Part shown: positions 43,601-54,293 of the stretch, in pieces | Position numbering within the stretch: the stretch's first letter is position 1 | Layout of the letters: each line of letters begins with the position of its first letter | Source of the DNA: Neospora caninum Liverpool | Taxonomy: Eukaryota; Apicomplexa; Conoidasida; Eucoccidiorida; Sarcocystidae | DNA length: 64,000 nucleotides | NCBI RefSeq assembly: GCF_000208865.1 | Contig: NC_018392.1 | Location: 1,384,793 to 1,448,792 of the forward strand | Direction of reading: 5' to 3' | Made by a program: the position numbers and the translations under genes | Notes under the pieces: model-generated | The model's input: the letters and a program-made list of their open reading frames with translations, nothing else | What the model was told of the DNA's origin: nothing | Database searches by the model: none

Positions 43601-43664
43601 TGCGTGGGATAAGTTGGCGAACTTGTCTCTCCCGTCGTTTTCGTCTCTGGTGTCGAATATGTGA
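34617..43664 (+). CDS. DEAD-box ATP-dependent RNA helicase with organellar-type leader, 1453 aa
   Basis: Eleven exons: 34617-36709, 37429-37486, 38029-38125, 38516-39161, 39494-39560, 39644-39719, 40276-40400, 40774-41241, 41409-41469, 42085-42148 and 43058-43664. Phases agree and the total is 4362 nt. Motifs: Q-motif [13 protein letters not shown] (about residue 364), motif I SETGSGKT (389), Ia [10 protein letters not shown] (507), [10 protein letters not shown] (about 739), III SAT (864), [22 protein letters not shown] (about 1200), [15 protein letters not shown] (about 1227). The region usually carrying TPGR reads [12 protein letters not shown], so motif Ib is divergent; motif VI has Leu where HR is usual. 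A hydrophobic segment [19 protein letters not shown] after RRRR near the N-terminus, then a Ser/Thr-rich basic stretch, suggests a bipartite apicoplast or mitochondrial leader (inference). The least certain junction is 38125/38516; the donor is GTGTGT. The tail (from 43058) is Glu/Arg-rich. Confidence 0.88.
35535..35603 (+). repeat. Poly-serine-coding (TCN)n tract in helicase exon 1
   Basis: An uninterrupted run of more than 20 serine codons (TCC/TCT/TCG mixture) lies between the leader region and the Q-motif of the helicase. It is an in-frame trinucleotide-type repeat, likely to vary in length among strains without breaking the frame. Confidence 0.93.
38221..38347. repeat. 16-bp polypyrimidine minisatellite in helicase intron
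   Basis: Eight near-identical 16-nt units of the type gcgttccttctctctc alternate with a variant having TTCTCC, giving a 32-bp higher-order period. More degenerate copies extend left to about 38180. The array lies in intron 38126-38515, between the exons for helicase motifs II and III. Because 16 is not a multiple of three, the array is incompatible with coding, which supports calling this segment an intron. Confidence 0.92.
39763..39777. repeat. Poly-C tract (15 C) in helicase intron
   Basis: A run of 15 C lies early in intron 39720-40275, followed within 100 bp by a short ATCTATATAT-rich stretch (about 39825-39865). This is non-coding simple sequence. Confidence 0.95.
41679..41962. repeat. 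30-bp AT-rich minisatellite in helicase intron
   Basis: About nine and a half tandem units of roughly 30 bp, each beginning GTCTATATATGTATATATG and ending ACATATATAC, with a few units altered to 32 bp or with the GCAC/GTAC core replaced by AT. The array fills most of intron 41470-42084. Each unit is itself partly self-complementary, so both the DNA and the pre-mRNA can fold back. Long Tyr/Ile frames read through it on both strands are artefacts. Confidence 0.95.
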
Positions 43665-45070
43665 ACACGTCAGTTGCACACGTCGCTCCCCAGCCTGCTG
43701 AGAGGCGACGAGTCGCCATCTCGTGGTTTTCCCTCGTGACGTCCGGCTCGGCCTCACCAGCGGGAAGTGTGGCGTTCCTGTCCGTGCGGTTTCAAGACTT
43801 TCTGGCTTTCCGTTTCGAGTTCTGGGGTGCACTCACGTACGACGCAGATCCGAGACATACGCTGTCGCCAGTCAAAAAGGTGAACCACAAGGCTGAGATG
43901 TTGACCGTTTTTCTAAAGCCCTTTCGATATCCGTTTTGCGTGCGGGAAATTCAAGCGCACTGCAGACAGATTTCGTGCGTCCTCGTCACGCGGTCTCCGT
44001 CTCTGGGGCGCGAGTCTCTCCCCGCCAGAAAAAGACTGCGGGGCAAGCTGATGCCGGTCACTGCGGACGCGCGGAGGGACCTCGGGAAGAGACGCAATCC
44101 CGGCGCCTGTCTCCGAGAAACAAGGCCATCCCACGAGTCACACCCTGAACACTGAGAAAGCTGAGTGTGGCAGAGAGCCGGGAAAAGTGTTCGTGTGCAT
44201 GCAGTCCCCGGGTGTGATGTGCACGACTTTACGGCTAAAGCGAGGGAAGCAGAAATCGAAAGAAGAGAGGGAAGGGGAAAGGGGGTGCCAGGCGCAGTTT
44301 GAGAGGCGCTTTGCGCGGCCAGAGAAGCGGAGAAGTCTCCTTCCCGTTTCTTTGGCGCGAGGAAAGCAGGCAAATGGTGACGCCCCAGCAGACGGGACAC
44401 GTCCCCGAGCTCAACCAGATCGGAACGTTGACGTTCACGTTGCGCTGTAGCTTTCGGATTGTTTCCTGTCTCCCGAGTCCACAAACGCAGGACGCGGGAA
44501 AGGTCGGACCCTCTGTGGGGTGGCTGCATGCACGTCTGAGGGCCTCGAGACACGCAAGCGTGCGTCCGCGGAGGAGAACGGAAGCGACGACACCACACGA
44601 AAGAAAACGGCGGAGACAAAGATAAAAGAGTCGGTGTGTGCCGCTGCCTGCGCAGCCTTGGTTTAGGAATGAGAGAGAAGCTGAAGACGGCGAGGAAGAA
44701 CAAGAACACAGAGAGGTCGTAGCGAGGAGAGGAAGGCACTGAAGCGAATGCTCACCGAAGCGGCGGAAAGAAAATGACAAATAAAACGCGCGCACCCGAG
44801 AATTCGGCGGCACTGCGGGACAACACATCAGAAGCTCTGGCCTGCGCCTACACAGACTCCCCGTAGGCCACAGCGGCCCTCCGAAAAAACAAAGCGGCGC
44901 AGGGGAAAACAGCGTGGATCGCTCTCGCGACCAAAAAGCAAGAGGAAGACGGGAAACTGGGGGAAGGGAAATGGGCGCCAAAGCGAGAAACGCGTACTTA
45001 CAGCACGACAACGAGAGGAGAAAACGCCTATATCAAACGGCCACGGGAAAACCCTCCTTTTCCCGCGTGT
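43665..45070. other. Convergent spacer between helicase and methyltransferase genes
   Basis: About 1.4 kb between two tail-to-tail genes, expected to hold both 3' UTRs. Several open frames of 100-260 codons occur on both strands (for example 43951-44739 and 44235-45011, minus) but have low-complexity, mutually overlapping translations and no splice partners. I see no gene. Confidence 0.55.
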
Positions 45071-48000
45071 TTAGTACGCGTCGGGCAGAGGGGTGATAAC
45101 GGGGGGAGGAGCGGCGTTTCGAACGGCTACAAAGAAGACGCAGTGGTACTGAACCTGCGAGAAAGAGAGAACAACAGGAAGCGGCACACGCACCTGCGCA
45201 TGCACACAGGCAAGAAGAACGCGCAGACGGCAGAAAAGCGAAGGAGAACGACGGGGCAAAACGAAGGAAGCACTAAAGAGCAAAGAGCGAGAAGACACGC
45301 CCGCGAACGAGAAGGCAAGACTACGAACAGAGAGGACAACGCAGGGGAGAAGGAAACTCAACAGAACGGTGCATGGAAGACACCACCTCTGCAGGCGCAA
45401 ATGACAGTGGAGATGCGAGAAAAAGCCTCTGTGGGGCATCGGCGGAAGACCGCGTTTGAGGGAGGAAAAACGACGTAAACTTTTTGCGTTGTCGGTTTTC
45501 GCTGCTCACCTGCATCATCGAATTTGGGTTCGAGGTGTAGTACGCGTCTCGCCACTCGATCTTTTCAATGTCGAACCAGAGCTTGATAACTGCGCATGCC
45601 CATTCGAACAACACCACAGCAGAGACTCGTGACAAGACCTGCAACGCGTTCGGTGCCGCTCCACCGACTTCGAGTGGAACGGTGCGGGAATAGCAGCACT
45701 CTGGCGAGAGCCTGTTTGGGAGAACTGAGCGCAGCGCCACGCCGAGAACCCGCGAGCACACTCCGCTGCCCTTCGTAAAAAGACTCTTTGAAATGGAGAA
45801 GCTGAGATGGGGAACGGCCCGCGCAGCCCCGGAAACCGCAACACTCCAAAGGGTACCTGGAAACCCGCTATACGAAGGATGTGCGTTGCCGAGCGTTTGT
45901 CGTGCTACGTCTTCTTGGGTTCTCCCACCGGGTTCGGCCTATCAGGTGTCCGCGGCTCCGCCTGCAGCTGTCCCTGCCGCGACCTCGTCTGCGTTCGACT
46001 GTCTCTCCCCGTCGCTCCTGCTCTCCTGTTCCCGTGTTTCTGCCTCCCGCTTTGCTTCCTCACCTTCTTCCAGTTCGTCCCACGCCAGTTCGATGGACAT
46101 TTCGTTCGGCATCTCGGCGTAGTGGTAAAGGAGAGGCCCGATGTTTGCCCAGAGACCGCCGGGACGGAGAATCTTCGCAATGGTCCGAATGTAGAGAAGG
46201 ACGTTGCGCGCCGTGTCCAAAAAGTAGGAAGTCAAGACTGCGTCAAACGGCTGCGACGCCCCAGGAATGCCGCTGGGCGTGTCGTCGCTGCAGCCGTAGA
46301 CCTGGGGAAAGAACCGCGGCAAAAGCGGCACGCATGCACGCGAGCGAGGGCCGCGCAGGCCATGCGAGCATCTGTCGCCGAGAAAGCTGGCATGCGCGTC
46401 CAGTGAAAGCAAGCGGGGGGAACAGAGAGGAAAGAAAACACGAGCTCGCTGTGCGAGAGAAGGCGCAAGGACCCATGTCCGAGTCGCTCAAAATGCGATC
46501 TTCCCCGGCTTTCCCCCAACCAAACCATGCGCCCTTGGTCCGCCAAGGCCAGAGGTCGCGTGTCCACTCCCTTTTGCTCTCGGCCAAGTCTGCGAACGCC
46601 ACAGTCCCTTCCATTTATACTCCACAGTCACGAAAAAGAGGGTCTCTTCACGGGAAGGCCCATACGCTACAGAGTCTCTGACGACGGCACGCACCACGCG
46701 GCGCCTGCAGCTTCTTTTGATGATCTACACCTGTCCTCGCATCTTCCTCTCACCTCTACAAACTCTCCCGCACACATCGAGAAGTCGGTGTCCGGTGAAA
46801 TGTGCTCATTGGGCGACACATCGGGAATCCACACGGTCTGTAGATGGTCATGCTGGCCGCGCCTGTGGAGGAGGGAATACAAAACACATACACCGCACTC
46901 AGAACCCCAAGAAATAGGGGACATCGGACTGTCACGGGCTAGCGAAGACCCGCCGCGCCCGGGACTCCTCACTCGCACATGACGCAAGGGAAACGAGCAT
47001 GCAGCACTGCGCTTTCTCGGGCGGTAAAGTGTGATGCCCGCACGGCTCTGACGGCTTCCTGCGTCCACGAGAGACAGGAAACCCGCCGAAGTGGCGGAGA
47101 CAGCTTTGCGTCTCGAGACCCCAATCCTGGGTTTTCTAACGCGGAGGGAGCGCGTCGACGACCGACTCAGCGCGGCTCCGCGAAAGGTGTGCAACAGCCG
47201 TAACACCGCAGAACCGCGTTTGTGGCCATGACCGTAATCTCCGAGGAAGACTGCGGCGTCGAGTGCAGCGCACACGTCCCAAGACAGCCAAGTGACTCGG
47301 CTGTGGGCAGACCCCACCGCATCTCCCGAATGAACAGACGAAAGGCGGAACAGCCGGGACACCAAGGCTGGCAGAGACTTGCGACACATGTGTGAGACGG
47401 CCGCATGCATCTGGAGAAACGAGGAAGAGCGAAGGACAAGGCTGTGGAATCACGAGCGACTTTCCCGCGGCGGTCAAAACCCAGCAAGCGCGTGAAGAAG
47501 AATCCACGGGGCGTTGAAATTTCTGACGCTGTGGAAGAAAGAACTACGCACGAGGGAAGCATCGCTGAAGAACGAGGGGCACATGCGTGCACAGGGTCAG
47601 GGAAGGAAACCACCGGGAAGGCAGGCAAACACGAAAACAGCCACGGATGGGGGAAACAATCCCCGAGCTTCTCACCGGTTCGACGTGGAGAGACAGTACG
47701 GCTGGAGCGGAACCGAACGGACCTTGAGGGCGTGATTTAAGATGAAGTCGGAACCTACACGAGGAACGCCAAAAACGCTTTTTCCCCACAAAAGCGTTTC
47801 CGCAAGCGCATGGCCTCTCTTCCCTCCCTCGCAGGAGTTTGTCGCCGTGAAAGAAACCCGTGGAATCTTTTCCTTTTTCCCCCCTTTCCCTGCGTCGTGG
47901 AGTCCGCCTTGTTTCTTCCAGGAGAGCTACAGAGCTACACAGAATCTACAGACGCGTGTGAACGTGTCGAGGTCTCGACGCATCGCGTGGCATCGCAATG

Positions 48001-50145
48001 CGTAGGGAAAGGATCGCAAACTCCTCGCGTTTTCGAGACCATCTGTCTCCAGCGTACAGATCGACTGACTTACCCATGAGCATGAAGTATGAAAACTCGT
48101 TGCCTTGGCACGCGTAGCCGCGCCGCGTCACTTCGAACGGGAGACGCCCCAACCCCGAACCAGGACACAGAACCCTGAAACACAAAAACGAACAAATCCC
48201 CGTTTCAAAAGGCCTGCCTCCTCACGCGACAACGACCAGAACACTGATTTGCTTCTCTCAGAAATGCACATCTCTTCATATGCATATATGCACATATGTG
48301 TATAATCCTCTAAATCCGGTATGTATGCATGTACGTATCTATTTAGGTATGCATGTGATACCGGAGTCCAGCGAAGCACGCACAGCCTGGAGGGGTACCG
48401 CACGCCTCGCGCAAGGAAAACGAAACGAATGACGCCATTCGTGGTCATGTGTCCACCTGGGGATCTGCCGGTGCGTGCCTGCTCGTAGGGGAGCCCTGGC
48501 TGCAACCGCAGGGGAGTGTCTCTTGGTGGACGTGAGGGAAGCGTCACGAATGGCGTACACGCCAGGGACGGAAGTTTTGTGTGTTTGCCAAACTGGCGAA
48601 CAGGCAGAAACCGGAACGATTGCTTCACAGGCACGTGCTGAGAGACTGGAAGGCGACCCTGAATCGCCGAGCTCGCGTGCACCCCGTCTCGGTTTTGCGG
48701 GCAAGCGGGAGAATGGCGCGAAAGCCCGTCGCGCGCACAGAGAGGAGAAGAGCGCTGTGGGAAGCCGAGTCGAAATACGCGTTTTGCTGCGAAGGTGCCG
48801 AGTTCACCATCCCGAGTCTAGAGGTTTGCGGCGCACGCGACTTTAAAAGCCTACCTGGGAGGTTTGGAGCGGTCGTGGATCGGGAAGCGAGATTCCAGAG
48901 CCTCCAGCAACGGGCCGTAGGCTGCTTCGCGTTCTTCTTTGCCCTCATCGGACCAATCTCGGACGAACTGCCGGAGAGTGCTTCTCACCTACAGTCCACA
49001 CCCCAAGCGAGCACGAGCAAAACCAGGCGAGAGACAACATGCACAATCGGGGCCTCCCGTACAGAGACGCACCCAGGCGCGCGCCGATCGCGAGGTAGGA
49101 CCGGAGATCGAACCCGTAGCGTTTTCCGGGGCAAATGTCGTTTTCCCAACACCGTACGCGCAGCTGACACTGCCCTAGAGTCCCCAGATCTCGCGACTTC
49201 CAGCGCGAGAGCGACTCGTGCCCGTCCGGGACTTGGGCGTCCTCCACGCAAGGGTGCGCGTCTCTGACCCACCTTGGACATGTTTCGAACGAGTTTTTCA
49301 TGGTCGACTTCAAACGGGTACGCGTCAGTCGAGGAAGAATCCGCTGAGGTCCTCTCCGCATGAGGATGCCGGCCGTGACCGCCGACGGAGCCGCAGCACT
49401 CTGGCGCTTGGGCGAAGCCTGGAGCAGGCCCAGACAGCTCCTTCGCTTCATTGTTTGGTCCGAGTCGCTGGCTGGCATTCGCCTTCCCCTTCTTCTTCTT
49501 CTTTCCTGATCGTCCTCGGCCGGTGTCCTCTCGGCCCCCTTTCTTAGGCTCCGGCGCCGCCTTGGGCGCGCCGTGGGCGCCGCGGTCTGCGCCTCCGGGA
49601 CTTGGGTGCAAGCAGTTTCTGTCAGCTTCTGCTTCAGGGTGGCGGGCGCATCTGCCCGGGCAAGCGCGTTCTCTGTCTTCCGCCGCGCTTTTCTCGGCGC
49701 CCGCTGTGTCGACGTCTGTGCCGTCGCAGCACTCGTGAGGGTAAGAGGCGGCGGGCTGCATGTTGCTGTTTTCACTCGCGATCAGGAGAAGGTTGATGAA
49801 CGCTTGGTTGCACGAGACTGCGTCCTTGAGTCGGGCGATGCGTGCATCGATCGGTTCCTTCAACAGGGCTTTGTCTTCCGGAGCCAAGCGGCGCAAGTGC
49901 CTCTCGATTCGATGAACCTCCATCAGCGCGTCTTGCTCGTACAGTTCAAACGCTTGCCGCACACTTGCAAAGTGTTCGAGTTCCGCTTCGTCCTGCTCGT
50001 CTCGCCCCATGGACACGCCCTCCTCGCCCATGTAGCCTAGCTCGTCGTCATTCTTCCCAGTCGCCGCCAGAGCCGCAACCACGTCGGAAGAGGAAGCGCC
50101 AGCGGTCGACGGCTCCGCAGACGATCGACTCTCCTCATTCGCCAT
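45071..50145 (-). CDS. CARNMT1: N2227-family (carnosine N-methyltransferase-like) SAM-dependent methyltransferase, 565 aa
   Basis: Eight exons, read leftward: 50145-49273, 48988-48855, 48174-48074, 47754-47676, 46862-46754, 46301-46064, 45589-45510 and 45154-45071 (stop TAA). Phases agree and the total is 1698 nt. The N-terminal helical part (HFASVRQAFELYEQDALMEV) matches the family. It is followed by an insertion of about 100 residues with a GKKKKKGKA basic patch, then RQFVRDWSDEGKEEREAAYG, the SAM motif VLCPGSGLGRLPFEV (about residue 337), GYACQGNEFSYFML, FSMCAGEF, FLDTARNVLLYI, LRPGGLWANIGPLLYHY and MSIELAWDELEE. The Asp of FLDTA, His of LLYHY, second Tyr of AYYT and Tyr of QYHC fall where human CARNMT1 has Asp316, His347, Tyr386 and Tyr398 (family knowledge). 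Human CARNMT1 methylates carnosine at an imidazole nitrogen; the parasite's substrate is unknown. It is divergent from the DPM2-like gene. Confidence 0.9.
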
Positions 50146-53138
50146 TGTCCGGTCAACATGGAACAGAGACACTGCGGGGGGGAGATGAGGAACGAAATCC
50201 TGGGCGGGGCGACGCAGGAAAAAGCAAGAAGGGGGGGGCCAGCGGCGAGAGGAGACGCGAAGCACGCGAGAGGTCCAACGGAGGCGAAGAAGGTAACGGC
50301 TGGCCGCTGTAGTTCATCGAAACGGAAGCGAGAAGTTTGAAGCGGAACCTGGAACTGCACCAGGAGGAGTGGCAAGGCGTGAGGATGCTGGCGATCCGAA
50401 ACGTCTCTCGCTCTGTCAGGAGTGAAGTCCGATAGGCGCAAGCGCCGCTGGAGGGAAAAGAAAAAGGCTGCGACGGGTGAGTTGGAGTTCCACCGCCGTC
50501 CCCGTTTGCGGATGCGTGGGACTCCAAGACAAGGAAGGGGCGGCGCCCGTCGGAAACTTGAGTCTCTCGGCAAAAAGGCTCAGAGAAGAGGGAAGGGAAG
50601 AGAAAAGGACAAAAACAGCAGAAAAGGAACAAGAACCTGATGACGAGAAAGCAAGGGCGACAGAGGTGGAACGGGAATGGCACGCGACAAAAAAAGAGCG
50701 ACACGGAACGTTTTTTCAGGGCTGACAGACCACACTGTTCTGAAGCGCGGGGAACAGAGCTTCGTCCGATGGAGGAGCGAGACAGAGAGAAAGGAACCAA
50801 TGGGACGGGGAAATCGAACCACTGGGACGGGGATATCTGCGATAGAGAGCGAAGCACGTGTCAAGCAGGGGACAGGTTTATCGAAAGTCGCCGGACTTAT
50901 AAAAGCAGCGTACGAACCTCCCGCAGGCATTGGCGATTGCGCGAGGTAGATCGGAACACGCGGCTGCGCTCTCTGTTCGAGGTCCAGCCTGTGTTGTCAA
51001 AGGGTACCCCGGTGAAGGGAGCGGGCACGTCTCTCCTGTCGTGCGAGGCGAAAAGTGCGCGATCCTCTCCCCCGCGGAGCTCGTTTCTAGGCTGTCTTGA
51101 CTCCACCATGCGCGGGTCTCAACTGGGATCTATGGAAAAAGAGGAAGCGGTGAAGGAGATCCAGAATTCAAACGCGTTTCACCGAGTCCAGCGTGAAGGA
51201 AAAAGGGTGTCGCACACCGCACACGGGTCAGCGGGGACGCGACGTCGGCGGGGCACCAGAAACGAACAACAAAACCAGGAACTCTCGAAAGAGTTCTGCC
51301 AGTTGAGGAAAAGAGGCAGGGGAAAAAGTGCAGCTGCGCCTCTCTGTCGTTCTCAGCTCTCTCCTACGCTTCACGCATGCACGACAAGCGCAAAATTTGC
51401 AGATTTCGCGGAAGCCCGCAAGCGATGGAGCGGTTGCTGCGATGAGTCGCGGCAATTCCTGGCTCTGATATCTCTACACGAAAAATGTGCGCGAAGTCGT
51501 CCCCTTCGAACCTCCCCTAGGCGCGCACATCGAGCGCCTTCGGCCCTCTTCATCGGGGTTCGCCCCGGTCTCGACCCCGACTCCCGCTCGAGTTGCATTT
51601 TCAGTCTCTAGGCAAGGTGAAACTGGCTCACCTCATTCGAGTGCAAACCCGCATACCAAAAGAGGTAAAACGTCGGACGGAGCACGCAGGCGGCTTGGAT
51701 AGACACATCCGCGCTCGCGCGTGCTCTCATGTCTGGGTCGCGCGTGCCGGGGCGAATGCGATTTCAGCCGCAACACCCAGAAACTGCGAAGAAATACAGG
51801 CTGGCCACTATACAGCGAGTGTTGCTTCTAGCTGCCTTTGCGAGAGAAGCTGTTTAACCCGGGATTTCCCGCAGTTTGTGTCCAGTACGGCGCGGTTTTG
51901 TCGCGACGGCTCCTCGCTGCACGCTGTGCTACACGTTTCAACACGAAAAGCAAGTCAAACGCGCGCCTACGGGAGACACACGAGACCGCAGGCACCTATA
52001 CGGACGCTTGGCTTCGCTGTCCGTCTCCGGCGAGAATGCGGGGATCGCCCCCCATTTTTGTGGTGAAACGGACAGCGCGTTCTTCGCACTGACGGGCAAA
52101 GGCGAAGCTTCTGAAGAACTCAGTGAAACATAGTTTTCCTTGGAGTCGTTCTTGAACCTTTTAGTGCGAGATTTCTGTCACTACCCATCCACGCGCTTTG
52201 TGTGAGAAGACAGCTGTCGCGAAGCGTCCACGTGTCAGTGTCGCATGTCGATGGCCCGTCTCCGTGTGCCGCACGCGGCGAGAAGGTGCATCGTGCTAGT
52301 GCTTGACGGGCTGCGGTGGTCGTCGGGGGCGAGGACACACTTTGGCCACCATGCCAACAGGAACCTTAATCCTAGAACCAGGAAAACGGAAAGTGTTCCG
52401 TGTTGTCCTTGCGTGTCTCGTGAAGGAATGTGGCATGCTGGCGGGCAGCCCTCCGGTGTACGTACACCCCAGCAGCACAAAAAGAACCTGTTTGCGCTCG
52501 GTGCACCTCGTGTGAGAACTGATTCTTACGACTCCGGGGTCACTTTTCTAGCCCCCCGGCGCAAATCCTCTGACTTCTTACTCCTTATAGGGCGAGAGGG
52601 CGTTGAGGATCGGAGAACGAATCGTTCGCGGATGCCGTTCTTTTTGGCCCCCGTGTCACAGGGAAACCGTTGGTCGTGGAGTGACGGCAGGACGCAAACG
52701 GAAGGGGATTCCCCTGGAACCTGACAGCAACGGAACAGTTTCGTATCTCCGCATGTCCTCTCCCCTTTCTGTCTCGTATTCCTGACGAGCCTCACTGGTG
52801 CACCGGCTGTTGTCTTGCGCCAAGTTCCTGTTCCGTATACCGCCTGCTAGGTTGTCCAGGGAAACCACTATCTTGCTACCTTCCTGTGGGTTGGCATCCG
52901 TGCTGTGCCACTCTTTCGCACTCTTGACTCGCTGTGTAATTCAACTCGTGAACCTTTGCGGCTTTCTGCCGTTCCTGTTCGTCAGTTGCTGCTCTCCAAC
53001 ATCGCAAACGGGCTGTGTGTGTTCTGTCTTCACACACATCCGAACCCATCCTGTGGGCCAGTGTGTTTATGGGTGTCATCTATCTGCAGTGTGTGAGTCG
53101 CGCACACACGCGAATCTTCCCCGGCATCGCTTCTCAGA
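50146..53138. other. Divergent intergenic region (bidirectional promoter zone)
   Basis: About 3.0 kb between the methyltransferase (leftward) and the DPM2-like gene (rightward). The longest frame, 50640-51611 (+, 323 codons, ATG start), has an Arg/Lys/Ser-rich translation without a domain or splice partners, and I do not call it. A GCATGC core occurs near 51376. No RNA gene is seen. Confidence 0.5.
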
Positions 53139-53432
53139 ATGAACCCGCAGACTACTGGAAGGCTGCTGGCTGCCTGCACTGTCGGACTCTCTGCTTACTG
53201 CCTCTGTTGGCTGTTCCTGCCGCCTTTCTACAAGGAGACTCGGGCGATTCAGCTTTTGTTTCCCTCTCCCTTCTACCTGCTTTACCTTGGAGCATTCGGA
53301 GTCCTGTTTCTGATTCTGGGTTCCCTTTGCGTGGGCGGTATTCTGATGCTGCGGTACGACGACCCACGCCTCACAAAGAAAACGAAAGAACCGGCTTCCC
53401 GTGGCGTCTCTTCCCTTCCTCCCTCTCCGTAA
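53139..53432 (+). CDS. DPM2: DPM2-like dolichol-phosphate-mannose synthase subunit, 97 aa
   Basis: Single exon from ATG 53139 to TAA 53432. Two hydrophobic helices lie at about residues 8-28 (LAACTVGLSAYCLCWLFLPPF) and 46-72 (YLLYLGAFGVLFLILGSLCVGG), joined by a short polar loop (YKETRAIQLLFPSP). A basic cytosolic tail (LRYDDPRLTKKTKEPAS) follows. Length, two-TM hairpin, the W-L-x-L-P-P-F signature at the end of helix 1, and the proline-containing loop before helix 2 fit DPM2. DPM2 stabilises the catalytic DPM1 at the ER membrane and also associates with the GPI-GlcNAc transferase. Dolichol-P-mannose feeds GPI-anchor synthesis, which coats the surface of this group of parasites. The match is by pattern in a short protein, so another small ER two-TM subunit such as PIG-P is an alternative. 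Confidence 0.66.
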   Translation: MNPQTTGRLLAACTVGLSAYCLCWLFLPPFYKETRAIQLLFPSPFYLLYLGAFGVLFLILGSLCVGGILMLRYDDPRLTKKTKEPASRGVSSLPPSP

Positions 53433-54293
53433 ACAGGCGCGGCGAGGTCGAAACTCTTCTCTTGTTGCGGACTTGTGGAGGACTTGCTGCACGAAGCTGT
53501 GCAGAGGAAAAGCGGCGTGGCCTCAGTTTTTCGCGCTGTGGCGCTTTTCAATTCTTTCTGTAGCACCGGTTAGGTGATTTTGTGGGTTCTTCAGCCAGTG
53601 TCAACGCCCAAATCTTATCTCCCACGTGGATATCCCAGGCGGATTTCTGTTCCAAGTCGCTCTGCGTCCCCAGGGTATTCAGCGTGGATTGCGACTCAGT
53701 GCCACGGGACGTGTTCCTGTTCCGAGAATCAGCTGCAATTGGCGGTTGCCGTCACCGCTCCCCGTCAGGTGCACGGAGCCGGCCTCTCCGGTTTTCCCAG
53801 TCCGCGTCCTTTCGTTTCTGCAACCGTCTCTGTTTAGCTTGAAGGCAGGGAAACAACGTCTGACTGTTGGTTCTCGACCGGACACGAAACAACCCCGCTT
53901 TTGCAGCAAAACAAAGTGGAGTCTGGGCCCCTGTGAGCGCGTGGCCTCTCTCTGTGGCGCTGTGTGGATGTGGGCGATCGCTGTGGACGGTGTACCTGTT
54001 GACAAGCCGTCGTCCTGTTTGAACTCTGGCGGTGCTCCGTTTTGGGAGTCGATATTTCGGCTGATGTGGCAGGGCGAAAGAAACGTCGAAGACGAGAGAG
54101 AAGCCATCGTTTAACGCCCTTGTTGGAGTGTGTGTCCCGGTCTCTTTACAACTCGCCGTGCCGTCCACACGCAGTGGGACGGAAAACTTCCTTACCTGGC
54201 AGTGAGTCCAGCGCGGACGCGAAGTGCAAGGAAGAAAACGGGGCCCTGAGTTTCCGCGGCTTCGTCGTGCGTCCTCTTCCTTCTCAGCGAGGC
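53433..54293. other. Spacer and probable 5' UTR before the HlyIII-type gene
   Basis: About 0.86 kb. A frame at 53626-54114 (162 codons) has no recognisable domain. A pyrimidine-rich acceptor-like site (CTTCCTTCTCAG, ending about 54288) lies just before the ATG at 54294 and may end a 5' UTR intron. Confidence 0.5.

Noticed and set aside
43951..45011. Long minus-strand frames between helicase and methyltransferase
   Set aside because: The methyltransferase ends in phase at 45071 with a family-consistent C-terminus, and these frames have no splice link or recognisable content.
45942..46063. Extension of methyltransferase exon 6 to the stop at 45942
   Set aside because: A strong donor (AAG|GTGAGG) at 46064 joins in phase to 45589 and restores the conserved C-terminal block of the N2227 domain; the extension is low-complexity.
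50640..51611. 323-codon ATG-started frame upstream of the methyltransferase
   Set aside because: Arg/Lys/Ser-rich translation, no domain, no splice partner, and located in a divergent promoter region; long chance frames are common at this GC content.
53626..54114. 162-codon frame upstream of the HlyIII-type gene
   Set aside because: Low-information translation overlapping the probable 5' UTR; no domain.
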